Shown here: piece after piece, positions 1-7,478 of the stretch | How positions within the stretch are numbered: the stretch's first letter is position 1 | Layout: each line of letters begins with the position of its first letter | Source: CAJBLF01 sp964494005 | Lineage (GTDB): Bacteria; Patescibacteriota; Gracilibacteria; Absconditabacterales; Absconditicoccaceae | Assembly: GCA_964494005.1 (NCBI GenBank) | Contig: CAZBQE010000010.1 | Location: 1-22,697 of the forward strand | Reading direction: 5' to 3' | Length of the DNA stretch: 22,697 bases | Notes under the pieces: model-generated | Told to the model about the DNA's origin: nothing | The model's database searches: none | What the model saw: only the letters and a program-made list of their open reading frames with translations | Translations under genes and position numbers: made by a program

Positions 1-614
1 TGCGGTAGAGGATGAACCTGTACCATAGTGTCATTGTCATTGCTGCAGCCAGTAGCTGTAGAGGTTGCAAGTACAGTATACATACCAGTGGAATTGGCAA
101 CATATTGATTTAGGTTTGCACCTGAAATGCTGCTGCCATTTTTGAACCATTGGTAGGTATGTCCACTTCCAGCATTTGCTGTGAGTGTTACTGAACCGGA
201 CCCACAAAATTCAACAGGACCACTTGCCGTCAAAGTAATCGACGGTATCGGATTGACCTGTACTACAGCTTGATTGCTCATGATAATAGAACAACTGGTT
301 ATAGTACTGGTTGCTTCTACGGTGTAGATACCAGTCATCAACTGATTCCCAAAGTTTAATGGTCCGCCGGTTCCTGCAATAGGAAGTCCGGAAGGAATAC
401 TATTAATCAATAATTGGTAGTTGACACTGGTTTCAGAGCCGGTTAGTCCAACAGGAACTCCGCTGAGTCCTGCACAATAGGTACCACCACCCGTTACGCT
501 ATACAGCGTGGGGCTTGGGTTTATTGTGATCTGTATTCCCGTTTGTGCATGGGAATAACCTGTAATGGCGAGCAAAAGCGTCGCCACCATCAGGATTTGG
601 ATTATTTTTCTCAT
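1..614 (-). CDS. Secreted Ig-like repeat adhesin, C-terminus cut by window edge
   Basis: An open frame runs from ATG at 614 off the left edge, giving 204 complete codons. It opens with a signal peptide (MRKIIQILMVATLLLAITG then YSHAQ) and continues with beta-sandwich Ig/PKD-like modules. One module has a Cys pair after YSVTGGGTYCAG, and another carries the YQWFKNG core followed by YTVLATSTATGC. This is the style of the large cell-surface adhesins of Bacteroidota. Mature residues start AQTGIQI, as in the neighbour at 631-2124, so the two N-termini look duplicated. It lies 16 bp after that gene's stop, so the two are probably cotranscribed. The leader is A-rich without a Shine-Dalgarno. No in-frame UGA occurs. 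The C-terminal anchor or sorting signal is outside the window, so the secretion route is unknown. Adhesion is an inference from architecture. Confidence 0.8.
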   Translation of the reverse strand, partial: MRKIIQILMVATLLLAITGYSHAQTGIQITINPSPTLYSVTGGGTYCAGLSGVPVGLTGSETSVNYQLLINSIPSGLPIAGTGGPLNFGNQLMTGIYTVEATSTITSCSIIMSNQAVVQVNPIPSITLTASGPVEFCGSGSVTLTANAGSGHTYQWFKNGSSISGANLNQYVANSTGMYTVLATSTATGCSNDNDTMVQVHPLP

Positions 615-630
615 ATTATTTTTTTTTAAA

Positions 631-2124
631 TTATGGTAATGATGGTTGCATACCACATCCACCTGTGCATGTTACTACACGGCGGTACCAAATACCACTA
701 GTAAGTGACGGAGGTTGGAAGGTAGGGTTGGTTTCGCCAACGATATCTGTCCATGGGTTACTAACCCCACCGTCATTTGACTCTTGCCATTGGTAGGTAT
801 AGCTTCCACTGCCACCATTTGCTGGAATTATTTCAATTAATTGGTTAGGAATTTCTCCATAACAAATTGCCTGATTTACTCCGATTGTTCCTGGAGTAAA
901 GACCGGAAGAACAATAATTTCAATCTGATTGGTGTATAAGGTACCACAACCATTCACATCTTGACGACGGAAGATTGTAGTAGTAATAAGATTGCCTGGA
1001 TCATAATTTATTAAGGTTTCCCCAACTAAATTAGTCCAGCTGGTTCCACCATCAATGCTATATTGCCATTGATAGGTAGTAGTAGGATTGCCACCTGTTG
1101 CGGCTGTTCCTGTAATGTTTCCGGGATCATCTCCGTTACAGATAGTAGGTGTACCAACCAATGTAGCAACGCCAGCTACGAATTCATCATAGACTATGAT
1201 ATTAGTCACATTGCTGTAGACCGGTCCGCAGATATTATCGTAGCGTAATCTATACCACATGGTAGTAGTAAGATTACCCAGGGTACGTATTAGTGTATTT
1301 GCACCTACAATATCAGTGTAGGTCATACCGTCAACTGATGATTCCCACTGCATAGTAGTTCCTGGTGCACCACCCGTTGGGGCAGTCGCTGTCAAGATAC
1401 CAGCATTGGTATTGTAGCAGATAGGAGTATTTCCACCAGTTACGGTTCCTTCAACAAATGCAGGATATACCGTGATAGAAATACTATTACCATAAACAGT
1501 GTCACACGAGTTGTCTATATATAATATACGGAAACTCGTAGTTGTAGATAGTGTGCCAGTAGCATATGTCAGAGCAGTAGCTCCGAAAATATTATTCCAC
1601 ATAGCACCGCCATCAAGCGATTCCTGCCATTGGTAGGTATAAATGCCTTCTCCTCCAGTAGCATCAGTTGCTGTAAGTAATCCACCATCATCACCATTGC
1701 AGATAGGAGTATTTCCACCAGTTGTAATGCCAGCGATAAACTCATTATACACGGTGATAGAGATTACATTGGTTGTTACCGTATTACAGGGATCAGTGTC
1801 GACCCTTCTAAATTCAGTATTTACATATAAGACACCAGGGTCATAATTTTGACCAGTTGCACCAAGAATGTTATTCCAGGTAACACCAGCATCAATACTA
1901 CGTTGCCACTGATAGGTATAAATACCTTCACCACCCGTAGGTAGTGTGCCAGAAATTAAGGTAACAGCTTCTCCATAACATAATGGCGTAACACCTCCGG
2001 AAAGGGTTCCTGCCACTAGTTCATCATGAACTATTATCTGTATTCCGGTTTGAGCTTTTACGCTCGTCTGTGTCGCGATTGCCAGTACAGCAACCATTGC
2101 GACGAAAAAAAACATTTTTTTCAT
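631..2124 (-). CDS. Secreted protein of five tandem ~93-aa Ig-like repeats
   Basis: This 497-aa protein ends in TAA. Residues 1-24 form a signal peptide ending SVKAQ. The rest is five tandem modules of about 93 residues. Each has a G(T)xxGGxxPIC start, a TGGxGxYTYQWQ core, an S(I/L)DGGxxWxxIxG stretch, a YxPGxL turn and a C-terminal half such as FRRxDxxxC. The repeats match Ig-like modules of Bacteroidota surface adhesins. The fifth module stops just after its last Cys pair (GCGMQPSLP), lacking the closing IxIxV strand of the others. No T9SS sorting domain, SLH domain or LPXTG motif is visible. It is the middle gene of a three-gene cluster (24 bp after the upstream gene, 16 bp before the next). 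It contains about 64 glycines and no UGA, unlike the recoded genes nearby. Function as an adhesin or matrix protein is inferred. Confidence 0.88.
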   Translation of the reverse strand: MKKMFFFVAMVAVLAIATQTSVKAQTGIQIIVHDELVAGTLSGGVTPLCYGEAVTLISGTLPTGGEGIYTYQWQRSIDAGVTWNNILGATGQNYDPGVLYVNTEFRRVDTDPCNTVTTNVISITVYNEFIAGITTGGNTPICNGDDGGLLTATDATGGEGIYTYQWQESLDGGAMWNNIFGATALTYATGTLSTTTSFRILYIDNSCDTVYGNSISITVYPAFVEGTVTGGNTPICYNTNAGILTATAPTGGAPGTTMQWESSVDGMTYTDIVGANTLIRTLGNLTTTMWYRLRYDNICGPVYSNVTNIIVYDEFVAGVATLVGTPTICNGDDPGNITGTAATGGNPTTTYQWQYSIDGGTSWTNLVGETLINYDPGNLITTTIFRRQDVNGCGTLYTNQIEIIVLPVFTPGTIGVNQAICYGEIPNQLIEIIPANGGSGSYTYQWQESNDGGVSNPWTDIVGETNPTFQPPSLTSGIWYRRVVTCTGGCGMQPSLP

Positions 2125-2148
2125 TTTTTTAATTTTTTTCGTTTAACA

Positions 2149-2916
2149 TTAATTGCTGTAGTTTACACAAGCGCCTACAGATACGCCAACTCGATAGAAA
2201 CCGCTTGTTCCTGCATCATAGATGTGATTTGTTTCATCTGTGATATCTGACCAAGGTGGATTTCCATCAATGCTATATTGCCATTGGTAGGTGGCACCTG
2301 TTACTGGTTCTACAGTTAAAGTAACCATATTGCCATAACACTCACTGATAGGACCAGTTGGGGTCACTATAGCTGGAGGAGGTGGTACAACGGTAATAGT
2401 AGTTGCTGCACTCATGGGTGCATTACAACTTCCTACAGTTACAAGAACTGTATAGTTACCGGTAGCATTAGCAAAGTAAGTTTGACCGTTTGCATCAAGA
2501 ATAGGATTGCCATTCTGATACCACTGCCAATCGTCACCTGCTGAAGCAGTAAGTTGAACGTTTTCACCTGTGCAAAATGTTGTTGGTCCTCCAACAGTTA
2601 TAGTACCTTGAGCAGGTTGAGGAATAACAGTAACAATTGCACTTTCAATTACTGAAACAGGTCCAATAAAAGTAACCGTTACGGTATATGTCATGGTTAC
2701 TGATGGAGATACATCAATAGTTGATGATGTTGCTCCAGTTGACCATACATAACCGATCACAATACCTCCAGTTGGAGTTGCCTGTAGAGTTATATTTGTT
2801 CCTGATCCAGCACAGATTTCTGCTGAGGATGGGGTAATAGTGACGCTTTGAGCATTCACCAGTTGTCCTGTAAGCAATCCTGCCAGCAGCACAACAATAA
2901 AAAACATTTTTTTCAT
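2149..2916 (-). CDS. Secreted Ig/PKD-like protein, first adhesin gene of cluster
   Basis: This 255-aa protein ends in TAA. The signal peptide (MKKMFFIVVLLAGLLTG, cleavage after VNAQ) is followed by three Ig/PKD-like modules. Module one (about 24-95) has ICAGSGTNITLQATPTGG and a YTVTVTF strand. Module two (about 97-175) has FCTGENVQLTASAGDDWQWYQNG. Module three (about 178-255) has CYGNMVTLTVEPVTGATYQWQYS and ends at GACVNYSN, where a closing strand would be expected. The third module resembles the repeats of the next gene, so all three genes probably share an origin by duplication or splitting of a larger adhesin. The A-rich leader lacks a Shine-Dalgarno. A promoter at 3264-3291 probably drives the cluster through the small ORF at 3035-3151. 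There is no in-frame UGA. Surface adhesion is inferred, and no anchor is visible. Confidence 0.85.
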   Translation of the reverse strand: MKKMFFIVVLLAGLLTGQLVNAQSVTITPSSAEICAGSGTNITLQATPTGGIVIGYVWSTGATSSTIDVSPSVTMTYTVTVTFIGPVSVIESAIVTVIPQPAQGTITVGGPTTFCTGENVQLTASAGDDWQWYQNGNPILDANGQTYFANATGNYTVLVTVGSCNAPMSAATTITVVPPPPAIVTPTGPISECYGNMVTLTVEPVTGATYQWQYSIDGNPPWSDITDETNHIYDAGTSGFYRVGVSVGACVNYSN

Positions 2917-3034
2917 AATTTTAATTTAATTTAATTTTTATTTTTGAATTATAGATTTTTTTGTCGTATTTGCTTTAGCAATGCGCGACTCAGAAAAATC
3001 AAAAAATCTGATACGCTGATTAACGGAAAATGAT

Positions 3035-3151
3035 TTATCCCGAATCAAAAACATCATTGCCTGTATAAATCTTTCTGTGATTTATCAATAAGGCCTTATG
3101 TTTTATGTTCGAAATATCTTCTCTTCCATTAACCAAAAAATTTAGAGTCAT
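3035..3151 (-). CDS. Small 38-codon ORF with strong Shine-Dalgarno
   Basis: An ORF of 38 codons begins MTLNFLVNGREDIS and ends in GNDVFDSG then TAA. It is supported mainly by its start: a perfect AAGGAGGTA sits with a 7-nt spacing ahead of the ATG, the only canonical Shine-Dalgarno I noticed in the window. The other genes have A/T-rich leaders. It follows a promoter and a leader with two hairpins, and is 118 bp upstream of the 255-aa adhesin gene. The peptide is charged and has no signal peptide, transmembrane segment or recognisable domain. It could be a leader peptide affecting the downstream genes, a free small protein, or the remnant of a longer gene. I do not recognise it. Confidence 0.5.
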   Translation of the reverse strand: MTLNFLVNGREDISNIKHKALLINHRKIYTGNDVFDSG

Positions 3152-3156
3152 AATTT

Positions 3157-3165
3157 TACCTCCTT
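3157..3165 (-). promoter_or_regulatory. Canonical Shine-Dalgarno for the 38-codon ORF
   Basis: The minus strand reads AAGGAGGTA, matching the anti-SD end of 16S rRNA over nine bases, with seven bases between GGAGG and the ATG. It fixes the start of the small ORF. Confidence 0.7.
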
Positions 3166-3207
3166 TTCTTTTTAGTTAATTAATATTTTTGTTAATGATC
3201 ACCTAGG

Positions 3208-3255
3208 GAATCTCACGATTCTTTTGGTACATCTCTGCAGGTATAACTACCTGCA
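3208..3255 (-). promoter_or_regulatory. Structured 5' leader: two hairpins after the promoter
   Basis: Just downstream of the -10 box is a perfect 8-bp stem with a 4-base loop (TGCAGGTA, loop, TACCTGCA; 3236-3255). By position it would form the 5' end of the transcript. A second 5-bp stem (GAATC, GTGA loop, GATTC; 3208-3221) follows. Neither is followed by a U-tract, so they are not intrinsic terminators. A terminal hairpin could protect the mRNA 5' end. A regulatory role with the small ORF is speculation. Confidence 0.45.
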
Positions 3256-3263
3256 TTGTGAAA

Positions 3264-3291
3264 GTTATAAACATTTACTAACAATTGTCAA
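3264..3291 (-). promoter_or_regulatory. Sigma70-type promoter for the adhesin cluster
   Basis: On the minus strand, a perfect TTGACA (3286-3291) and TATAAC (3264-3269) are separated by exactly 16 bp. The spacer contains TTAGTAAAT, identical to that in the promoter at 5887-5914. It faces the small ORF and the three adhesin genes. It does not resemble the Bacteroidota promoter (TTTG near -33, TAnnTTTG near -7). Confidence 0.7.
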
Positions 3292-3548
3292 GTTAAAGTA
3301 TAAGAAAATAGTAAGAAGAATATGTGGGTACTTAGACGAGAATCCGTGGCTTACGGACTGGGATAATGTGGAAATATTGAGAGATGGAAAAATCAAAAAA
3401 TTGAGAGATGGAAATATGTTTCGGCTGCATCCTTTCTTCCAAAACTTAACACGAGGATTTAACACGAGAAATTAACACCAGAATGAGGAATCGGAGTTGG
3501 GAATAGAAATATGTACGTGATAAAAAATCAGAAAAATGTATTTTAAAG
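3292..3548. other. Intergenic spacer with short direct repeats, no gene recognised
   Basis: No convincing gene is visible here. A 15-bp direct repeat (ATTGAGAGATGGAAA) occurs at 3376-3390 and 3400-3414, 24 bp apart. A TTAACAC-type motif recurs at about 13-bp intervals near 3447-3476. An 83-codon plus-strand frame crosses the spacer, but it overlaps the promoter and leader and looks like no known family. The stretch may be eroded coding sequence or an insertion scar. Confidence 0.4.
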
Positions 3549-3574
3549 AAAAAAGTGAACACCGAAGTATCCAC
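3549..3574 (-). terminator. Intrinsic terminator of the beta-helix gene (UUCG tetraloop)
   Basis: The minus strand has an 8-bp stem with two G-U pairs (GTGGATAC / GTGTTCAC) closed by a C(UUCG)G tetraloop and followed by six T (complement of 3549-3554). It lies about 40 bp after the stop codon at 3612. Confidence 0.8.
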
Positions 3575-3594
3575 TCTTTTATATATTTCATATG

Positions 3595-3622
3595 TTGTTA
3601 GTTGTTCACTGTTAGTTATTCA
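3595..3622. repeat. Heptad repeat array overlapping the stop of the beta-helix gene
   Basis: Four consecutive 7-bp units alternate TTGTTAG, TTGTTCA, CTGTTAG, TTATTCA, so two 14-bp halves match at 12 of 14 positions. The stop codon (3612-3614) lies inside the array. An inverted AGTGAACA at 3554-3561 can pair with TGTTCACT at 3603-3610. Confidence 0.55.
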
Positions 3623-5837
3623 AGAATCCTCATTCATAGGTTCTCTTCATCATAATCATTACGTATGCTCTGACCTCTTTCATTGTAGGCGTAGTAACCG
3701 TGATGATGCCCGCATTTTCCAAAGCATTGAGATGGGCTGTATAATATGGTGTACCTCCATTGTAGGTAGTACCTCGGATCAGTCTTGACATAATAGTAGC
3801 AAATTGTGCTCTCGTAACTATACCTGTAGGATCAAATTTACTCATATTCTGGCCCATCAATCCAAGTTGACATGCGAGATTGATGTAAAATTTCATTTCA
3901 GTGCTTTGATTACTGATGTCGGTAAAGTTGCATTGTGCACTAGTGTTTGGTGTCAATCCTCATAGCGTGATAGCAAAATTGCTAATCATCTTGGCCATAT
4001 GCGATCTGATAAGATATCCGGTCATATTTGCTTTTTGGATAGTATTCATAGTAGTGATACCATTGTCATATGATCGTAGATATGCTTGGTTAAATTCATG
4101 AGAGAATGGCGATCATGCGATGTTTCCGACTGGTTGTGTTTCTCCCGACAGCGTACAACTTAGTCATAGATTTCCTCACTGACAGTATTGTCCAGGAGCA
4201 AGTACTCGCGTTCCTCATGAACATACGAGTTGAGTAGTTGTACAGATTGCAATACCACCTCAACCACCTCATCCTCAACCACCTGATGGAGGAGGAGTAA
4301 CGATAACTCATAAGGTAATACTATCATATTGTTTATTATTATTATCGTAAGTAACGATGATATGTTTGAGACCATTTGCTCCGCTAAATCCTATAGTAAC
4401 TATTTTTTCATTTCCTGTCATACTTCCTATATAGCTTCAACTAAGATCAGTTCCAGTAATATCATAATCAATAGGAGTAGCTTGATAATTTTTTAGTGTA
4501 ATAAGAACTGATGGATTTGTAGTAGATAGAACAGAAAACAATCCTCCAGTAATGATATTGTTGGATCAATTAGTGAGTACAATATTATTTTCTCATAATA
4601 TTTGTGTATTTTGTATAGAATTGTTGTTGGAATTGTTTGTAATGTAAATACCGTTCGTATTGTTAGTTAGATTGAAAGTGTTGTATGACGAAGTGGAAAG
4701 TTTAGTTCCACTCCCATTGTTTGCTACAGTAACATCAGTGAAAATATTATAAGTTGAACCATTTATTCTAATTCAGACTAAAGCAGATTCTACAGTAATA
4801 TCAGTGAAAGTATTATAATGTGAATTATCAAACTCAATATTTGTTCATGTTGTGTAAGAAATAGTATCTCCATTAAAATTATTTCCGCTAGAATTAGATT
4901 GTAAGGTCAATCCTCGATAACTATTATTATTTATTGTATTGTTAGTAAAATTATTTCAATCGGAGTTTTGTAAATATAATCAGATATAATTATATGAAAT
5001 AGTATTATTAGAAATAATATTATTATTTGTATTATTTAACATAAGTCCTATTCAATAATTTGTTTGGTTAGTAATTACATTAGATGTAATTGTACAAGAA
5101 TTAGTTCAATCTAAATATATACCATTTCCATTATTGTTGTCTATTGTGTTAGAAGAAATTGTATTGTTTGTTGATGATCAATCTAATATAATTCCATGTT
5201 GTGTATTATCAAGTATTGTATTATTGTTTATGATATTATTAGTTGATCATGCTTGAAAATTGATACCGTCCTTATTATAGGTCATTGTATTGTATGATAC
5301 AGTAGAATGATCTATATTGGAAAAAACCAATCATCCTAAGAGTGAGAATCAAGAAAGGGTAGTATAAGAAATATTAATACCTGAACCGTTTTGTAATATG
5401 ATTCCTGCAGCACTCGTTGCTCACAATATTTCTATCTTATGATTTTCATCAAATCCTCTGATCGAAAAATTTTGTTCACCATTACTGATAATGGATTTTC
5501 CTCATTGAAAATTTAGAATTACATTTCCTAGAGTATCTCCGTCAGCTATGAGGACAGAACAATCATCCATAGAAATATTTCCTGTTACAGAATAAGTATC
5601 TGCAGATAATACTGCGATTGTATTTGGTCATAATATCAATCCTCAAGCTAAATCGCCTGTAGTAAGATGATAAACATTTGCAGCGGTAATTGTACATATA
5701 CTAGGATTAGGATTGAAGTTGCTTGCATATTGTACATCTGTATACGCAAATGTCTTCGAACTAAAAATTCCCATCAGTACTAGTGAAAGTACTAACACAG
5801 AAAGTTTTCATAGTGAAGAGAAAATGTTTTTTTTCAT
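3612..5837 (-). CDS. Secreted right-handed beta-helix protein with SLH anchor (UGA=Gly)
   Basis: With UGA as Gly this is one 741-aa protein ending GGFLNN-TAA. The standard code breaks it at about 28 TGA codons. Residues 1-31 are a signal peptide whose Gly10 is UGA. Residues about 45-430 are Asn-rich parallel beta-helix repeats of the NosD/PbH1 type, with recurring (S/N)NNTI, GIxLxxS and NxIxxN units. A strand-rich region leads to a ten-residue polyglycine linker (519-528, three codons UGA) and a Cys-rich segment. About 637-715 is an SLH domain (CNFTDI, ACQLGLMG, FDPTG, QFATIMSRLI), with a partial second copy after it. SLH domains bind secondary cell-wall polymers, so the protein is probably displayed on the cell envelope. 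Beta-helices often bind or cleave polysaccharide, but no catalytic residues are evident. It has its own promoter and terminator. Confidence 0.88.
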
Positions 5838-5886
5838 GGTAAGAAATATATGAAAGATAAAACAGTACATGTATATTATATTTAAT

Positions 5887-5914
5887 CTTATAACAATTTA
5901 CTAAACAATGTCAA
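5887..5914 (-). promoter_or_regulatory. Sigma70-type promoter of the beta-helix gene
   Basis: On the minus strand TTGACA (5909-5914) and TATAAG (5887-5892) are separated by 16 bp. The spacer shares TTAGTAAAT in the same register with the adhesin-cluster promoter. The start codon is about 50 bp downstream, behind an A/T-rich leader lacking a Shine-Dalgarno. Confidence 0.75.
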
Positions 5915-5936
5915 GTCTATTTTGGGTAGTTTTTTT

Positions 5937-5962
5937 GACTATCGCACCAGGGTGGAATAGTC
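5937..5962. repeat. Inverted repeat upstream of the beta-helix promoter
   Basis: GACTAT and ATAGTC (6 bp, perfect) enclose a shorter dyad CACC-AG-GGTG. On the minus strand it is followed by A rather than T, so it is not a terminator for the local genes. The core CGCACC-A-GGGTG resembles the palindrome at 5996-6013, 55 bp away, which suggests a paired protein-binding site. Confidence 0.4.
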
Positions 5963-5990
5963 GCTAAAGTTACTAAAAAAGCTAAATGAG

Positions 5991-6013
5991 AAAAATTCGC
6001 ACCCGGGTGCGAA
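5991..6013 (-). terminator. Second terminator/palindrome downstream of the T9SS-type gene
   Basis: A perfect 18-bp palindrome (TTCGCACCC/GGGTGCGAA, 5996-6013) can fold as a 7-bp stem with a CCGG loop. On the minus strand five T follow (complement of 5991-5995). It stands in tandem behind the stronger terminator at 6013-6052. It may also serve as an operator because its core recurs at 5943-5954. Confidence 0.55.
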
Positions 6014-6052
6014 CAAAAAAACAAAAAAAAGGCAGCAGAGATATCTGCCGCC
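6013..6052 (-). terminator. Strong intrinsic terminator of the T9SS-type gene
   Basis: The minus strand forms a 9-bp stem (GGCGGCAGA / TCTGCTGCC, one G-U pair) with a TATC loop, followed by eight T, G and seven more T. It starts 6 bp after the stop codon at 6059. Confidence 0.88.
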
Positions 6053-6058
6053 AATGTC

Positions 6059-7354
6059 TTACTCAACTTTCATAAACTTTTGTGTAGATGAGAAACCATC
6101 TACGTTTATGAATGTAATGAAATATGTTCCTGTATTGAACGTGCTAACATCAACAGTTATTGTTTCTGAGTTGACTTCAGTAGAATACACTACTTTGCCA
6201 ATCATATCTACAATTACTATTGAGTTAATACCTTGGTTCATACTTATATTCAGTACATTATTAGCTGGATTTGGATAGATGCTGATAGCATCAAATGTAA
6301 CATCTCCAATTCCATTAGTATCCCCAGTCCCTTTGGTAATGGTCACGTACTGAATTTGACTTGCACTACATCCGCTGATGGGATGCGTGTAGGTGTAGGT
6401 CAGCATATGCGTTCCTTCACCTGCTTTGGCGAAGTCCAACATGCTACTTCCGTCTTCAATACCAGGTCCACTGAATATTCCGCCTTGTGGCCTTACAAAG
6501 TTGTTGAGATCAACAGGAGTGCTATTCACATTAAGCGAACCGCTGATGTTGTTGAACATCACTTCAGGAATCGGGTTCACGGTAAACATATCCGTTGCAC
6601 TTCCTGTACATCCATACATATCCATCACGGTATAGGTGATAGTCCATGTTCCCGGGCCGACAATCGGAGGGTGGATGGTGTTGCCACTAAAGACAACATT
6701 TGGAGTTGAACAAGAATACGTTCCGTTAGCAGGATATCCGCCGGAGAGTAACACACTGTTTACATCAGTGCAAGCATTATCTTCGATAAAGTTCAATACT
6801 ACACTAGGTGCTGTATGAACATTTACCGTAACGCTTCCTGAAGCAGTACAACCATTGCTACCCGTTACGGTAACAGTATACGGTGTAGTTGCTGTAGGAT
6901 TTACTGTGATACTACTTGATGTAGTCATGATGCTTCCGCTCCACACGAATGAGGTTCCAGCTCCACTGGCAGTAAGTGTCGTGCTTGCGCCTGCACAGAT
7001 GTCTGTGGGGTTTGCAGCGACAGTTACGGTTGGTGCTGAATTGACCGTTACGTGGATTGATGAAGGATTTCCCAGAATGTTACCATTCTGTCCGAAAACC
7101 ACGATATCACCACTTGTAGCGCCGAATTGGATAATAACTACATTAGTCCCGTATCCGCTGGTGATGCTTGCACCTGCAGGAATGTTCCACATATAACTCG
7201 TGGCCTCAGTGATTGGAGGCGTAGAGTATACGGCACTGGTGTTTGCACATACACTGGTAGGTCCACTAATACTGGTTGCGTCGCCGACTTGGGCGAATAC
7301 ATTTGTAGTGATCATTATCATGATACCTACACAAATTGTGATTGTTGTTTTCAT
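6059..7354 (-). CDS. Ig/PKD-like secreted protein with T9SS type A C-terminal sorting domain
   Basis: This 431-aa protein ends in TAA. The signal peptide is MKTTITICVGIMIMITTNVFAQ-type. Residues about 25-105 are a PKD-like module (GPTSVCANTSAVYSTPP, YMWNIPAGASITSG). About 106-182 is an Ig-like module (DICAGASTTLTASGAGTSFVWSG, TTPYTVTVTGSNGC). About 183-345 holds two further beta modules. The last ~75 residues match the type IX secretion sorting family (Por_Secre_tail): ISIYPNPANNVLNISM, then IVDMIGKVVYS, FNTGTYFITF and the terminal KFMKVE. In Bacteroidota this domain directs cargo across the outer membrane and is then cleaved. CPR bacteria are not known to have an outer membrane or T9SS, so its presence here is odd. 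There is no in-frame UGA. The gene has its own promoter and tandem terminators. Transfer from a Bacteroidota donor or a chimeric assembly are the two readings. Confidence 0.9.
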   Translation of the reverse strand: MKTTITICVGIMIMITTNVFAQVGDATSISGPTSVCANTSAVYSTPPITEATSYMWNIPAGASITSGYGTNVVIIQFGATSGDIVVFGQNGNILGNPSSIHVTVNSAPTVTVAANPTDICAGASTTLTASGAGTSFVWSGSIMTTSSSITVNPTATTPYTVTVTGSNGCTASGSVTVNVHTAPSVVLNFIEDNACTDVNSVLLSGGYPANGTYSCSTPNVVFSGNTIHPPIVGPGTWTITYTVMDMYGCTGSATDMFTVNPIPEVMFNNISGSLNVNSTPVDLNNFVRPQGGIFSGPGIEDGSSMLDFAKAGEGTHMLTYTYTHPISGCSASQIQYVTITKGTGDTNGIGDVTFDAISIYPNPANNVLNISMNQGINSIVIVDMIGKVVYSTEVNSETITVDVSTFNTGTYFITFINVDGFSSTQKFMKVE

Positions 7355-7390
7355 AGTTTTTATTTATTTATTTTTTATTTATATAAAATA

Positions 7391-7418
7391 TATATACATA
7401 TTTAACATAAAATGTCAA
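7391..7418 (-). promoter_or_regulatory. Sigma70-type promoter of the T9SS-type gene
   Basis: On the minus strand TTGACA (7413-7418) and TATATA (7391-7396) are 16 bp apart, with TAAAT at spacer positions 9-13 as in the promoters at 3264 and 5887. The ATG lies 36 bp beyond the -10 box. Confidence 0.65.
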
Positions 7419-7436
7419 GAGAAATTTAGGAACAAT

Positions 7437-7459
7437 AAAAAGGCGGAATTTATTCCGCC
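7437..7459 (-). terminator. Intrinsic terminator of the four-gene surface-protein operon
   Basis: A perfect 7-bp stem (GGCGGAA / TTCCGCC) with a 4-base loop is followed on the minus strand by TTTTTATTG. It lies about 115 bp after the stop of the 1250-aa gene, beyond a heptad repeat array. Confidence 0.82.
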
Positions 7460-7478
7460 CTCTACTATATATGTATTA

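Noticed and set aside
2940..3034. Terminator between the small ORF and the first adhesin gene
   Set aside because: Only a weak imperfect stem with T-rich loop is possible, so transcription probably continues into the adhesin genes.
3376..3414. Possible start of a CRISPR array
   Set aside because: There are only two 15-bp copies 24 bp apart and no further repeats or cas genes.
3224..3475. 83-codon plus-strand frame with a plausible-looking charged middle
   Set aside because: It overlaps the minus-strand promoter and leader, has no ribosome site, resembles no family I know, and part of it comes from short direct repeats.
6233..6709. 158-codon plus-strand frame and other plus-strand frames within 6200-7500
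   Set aside because: They are antisense to a well-supported T9SS-type gene and have Cys/His/Ser-rich compositions typical of shadow frames.
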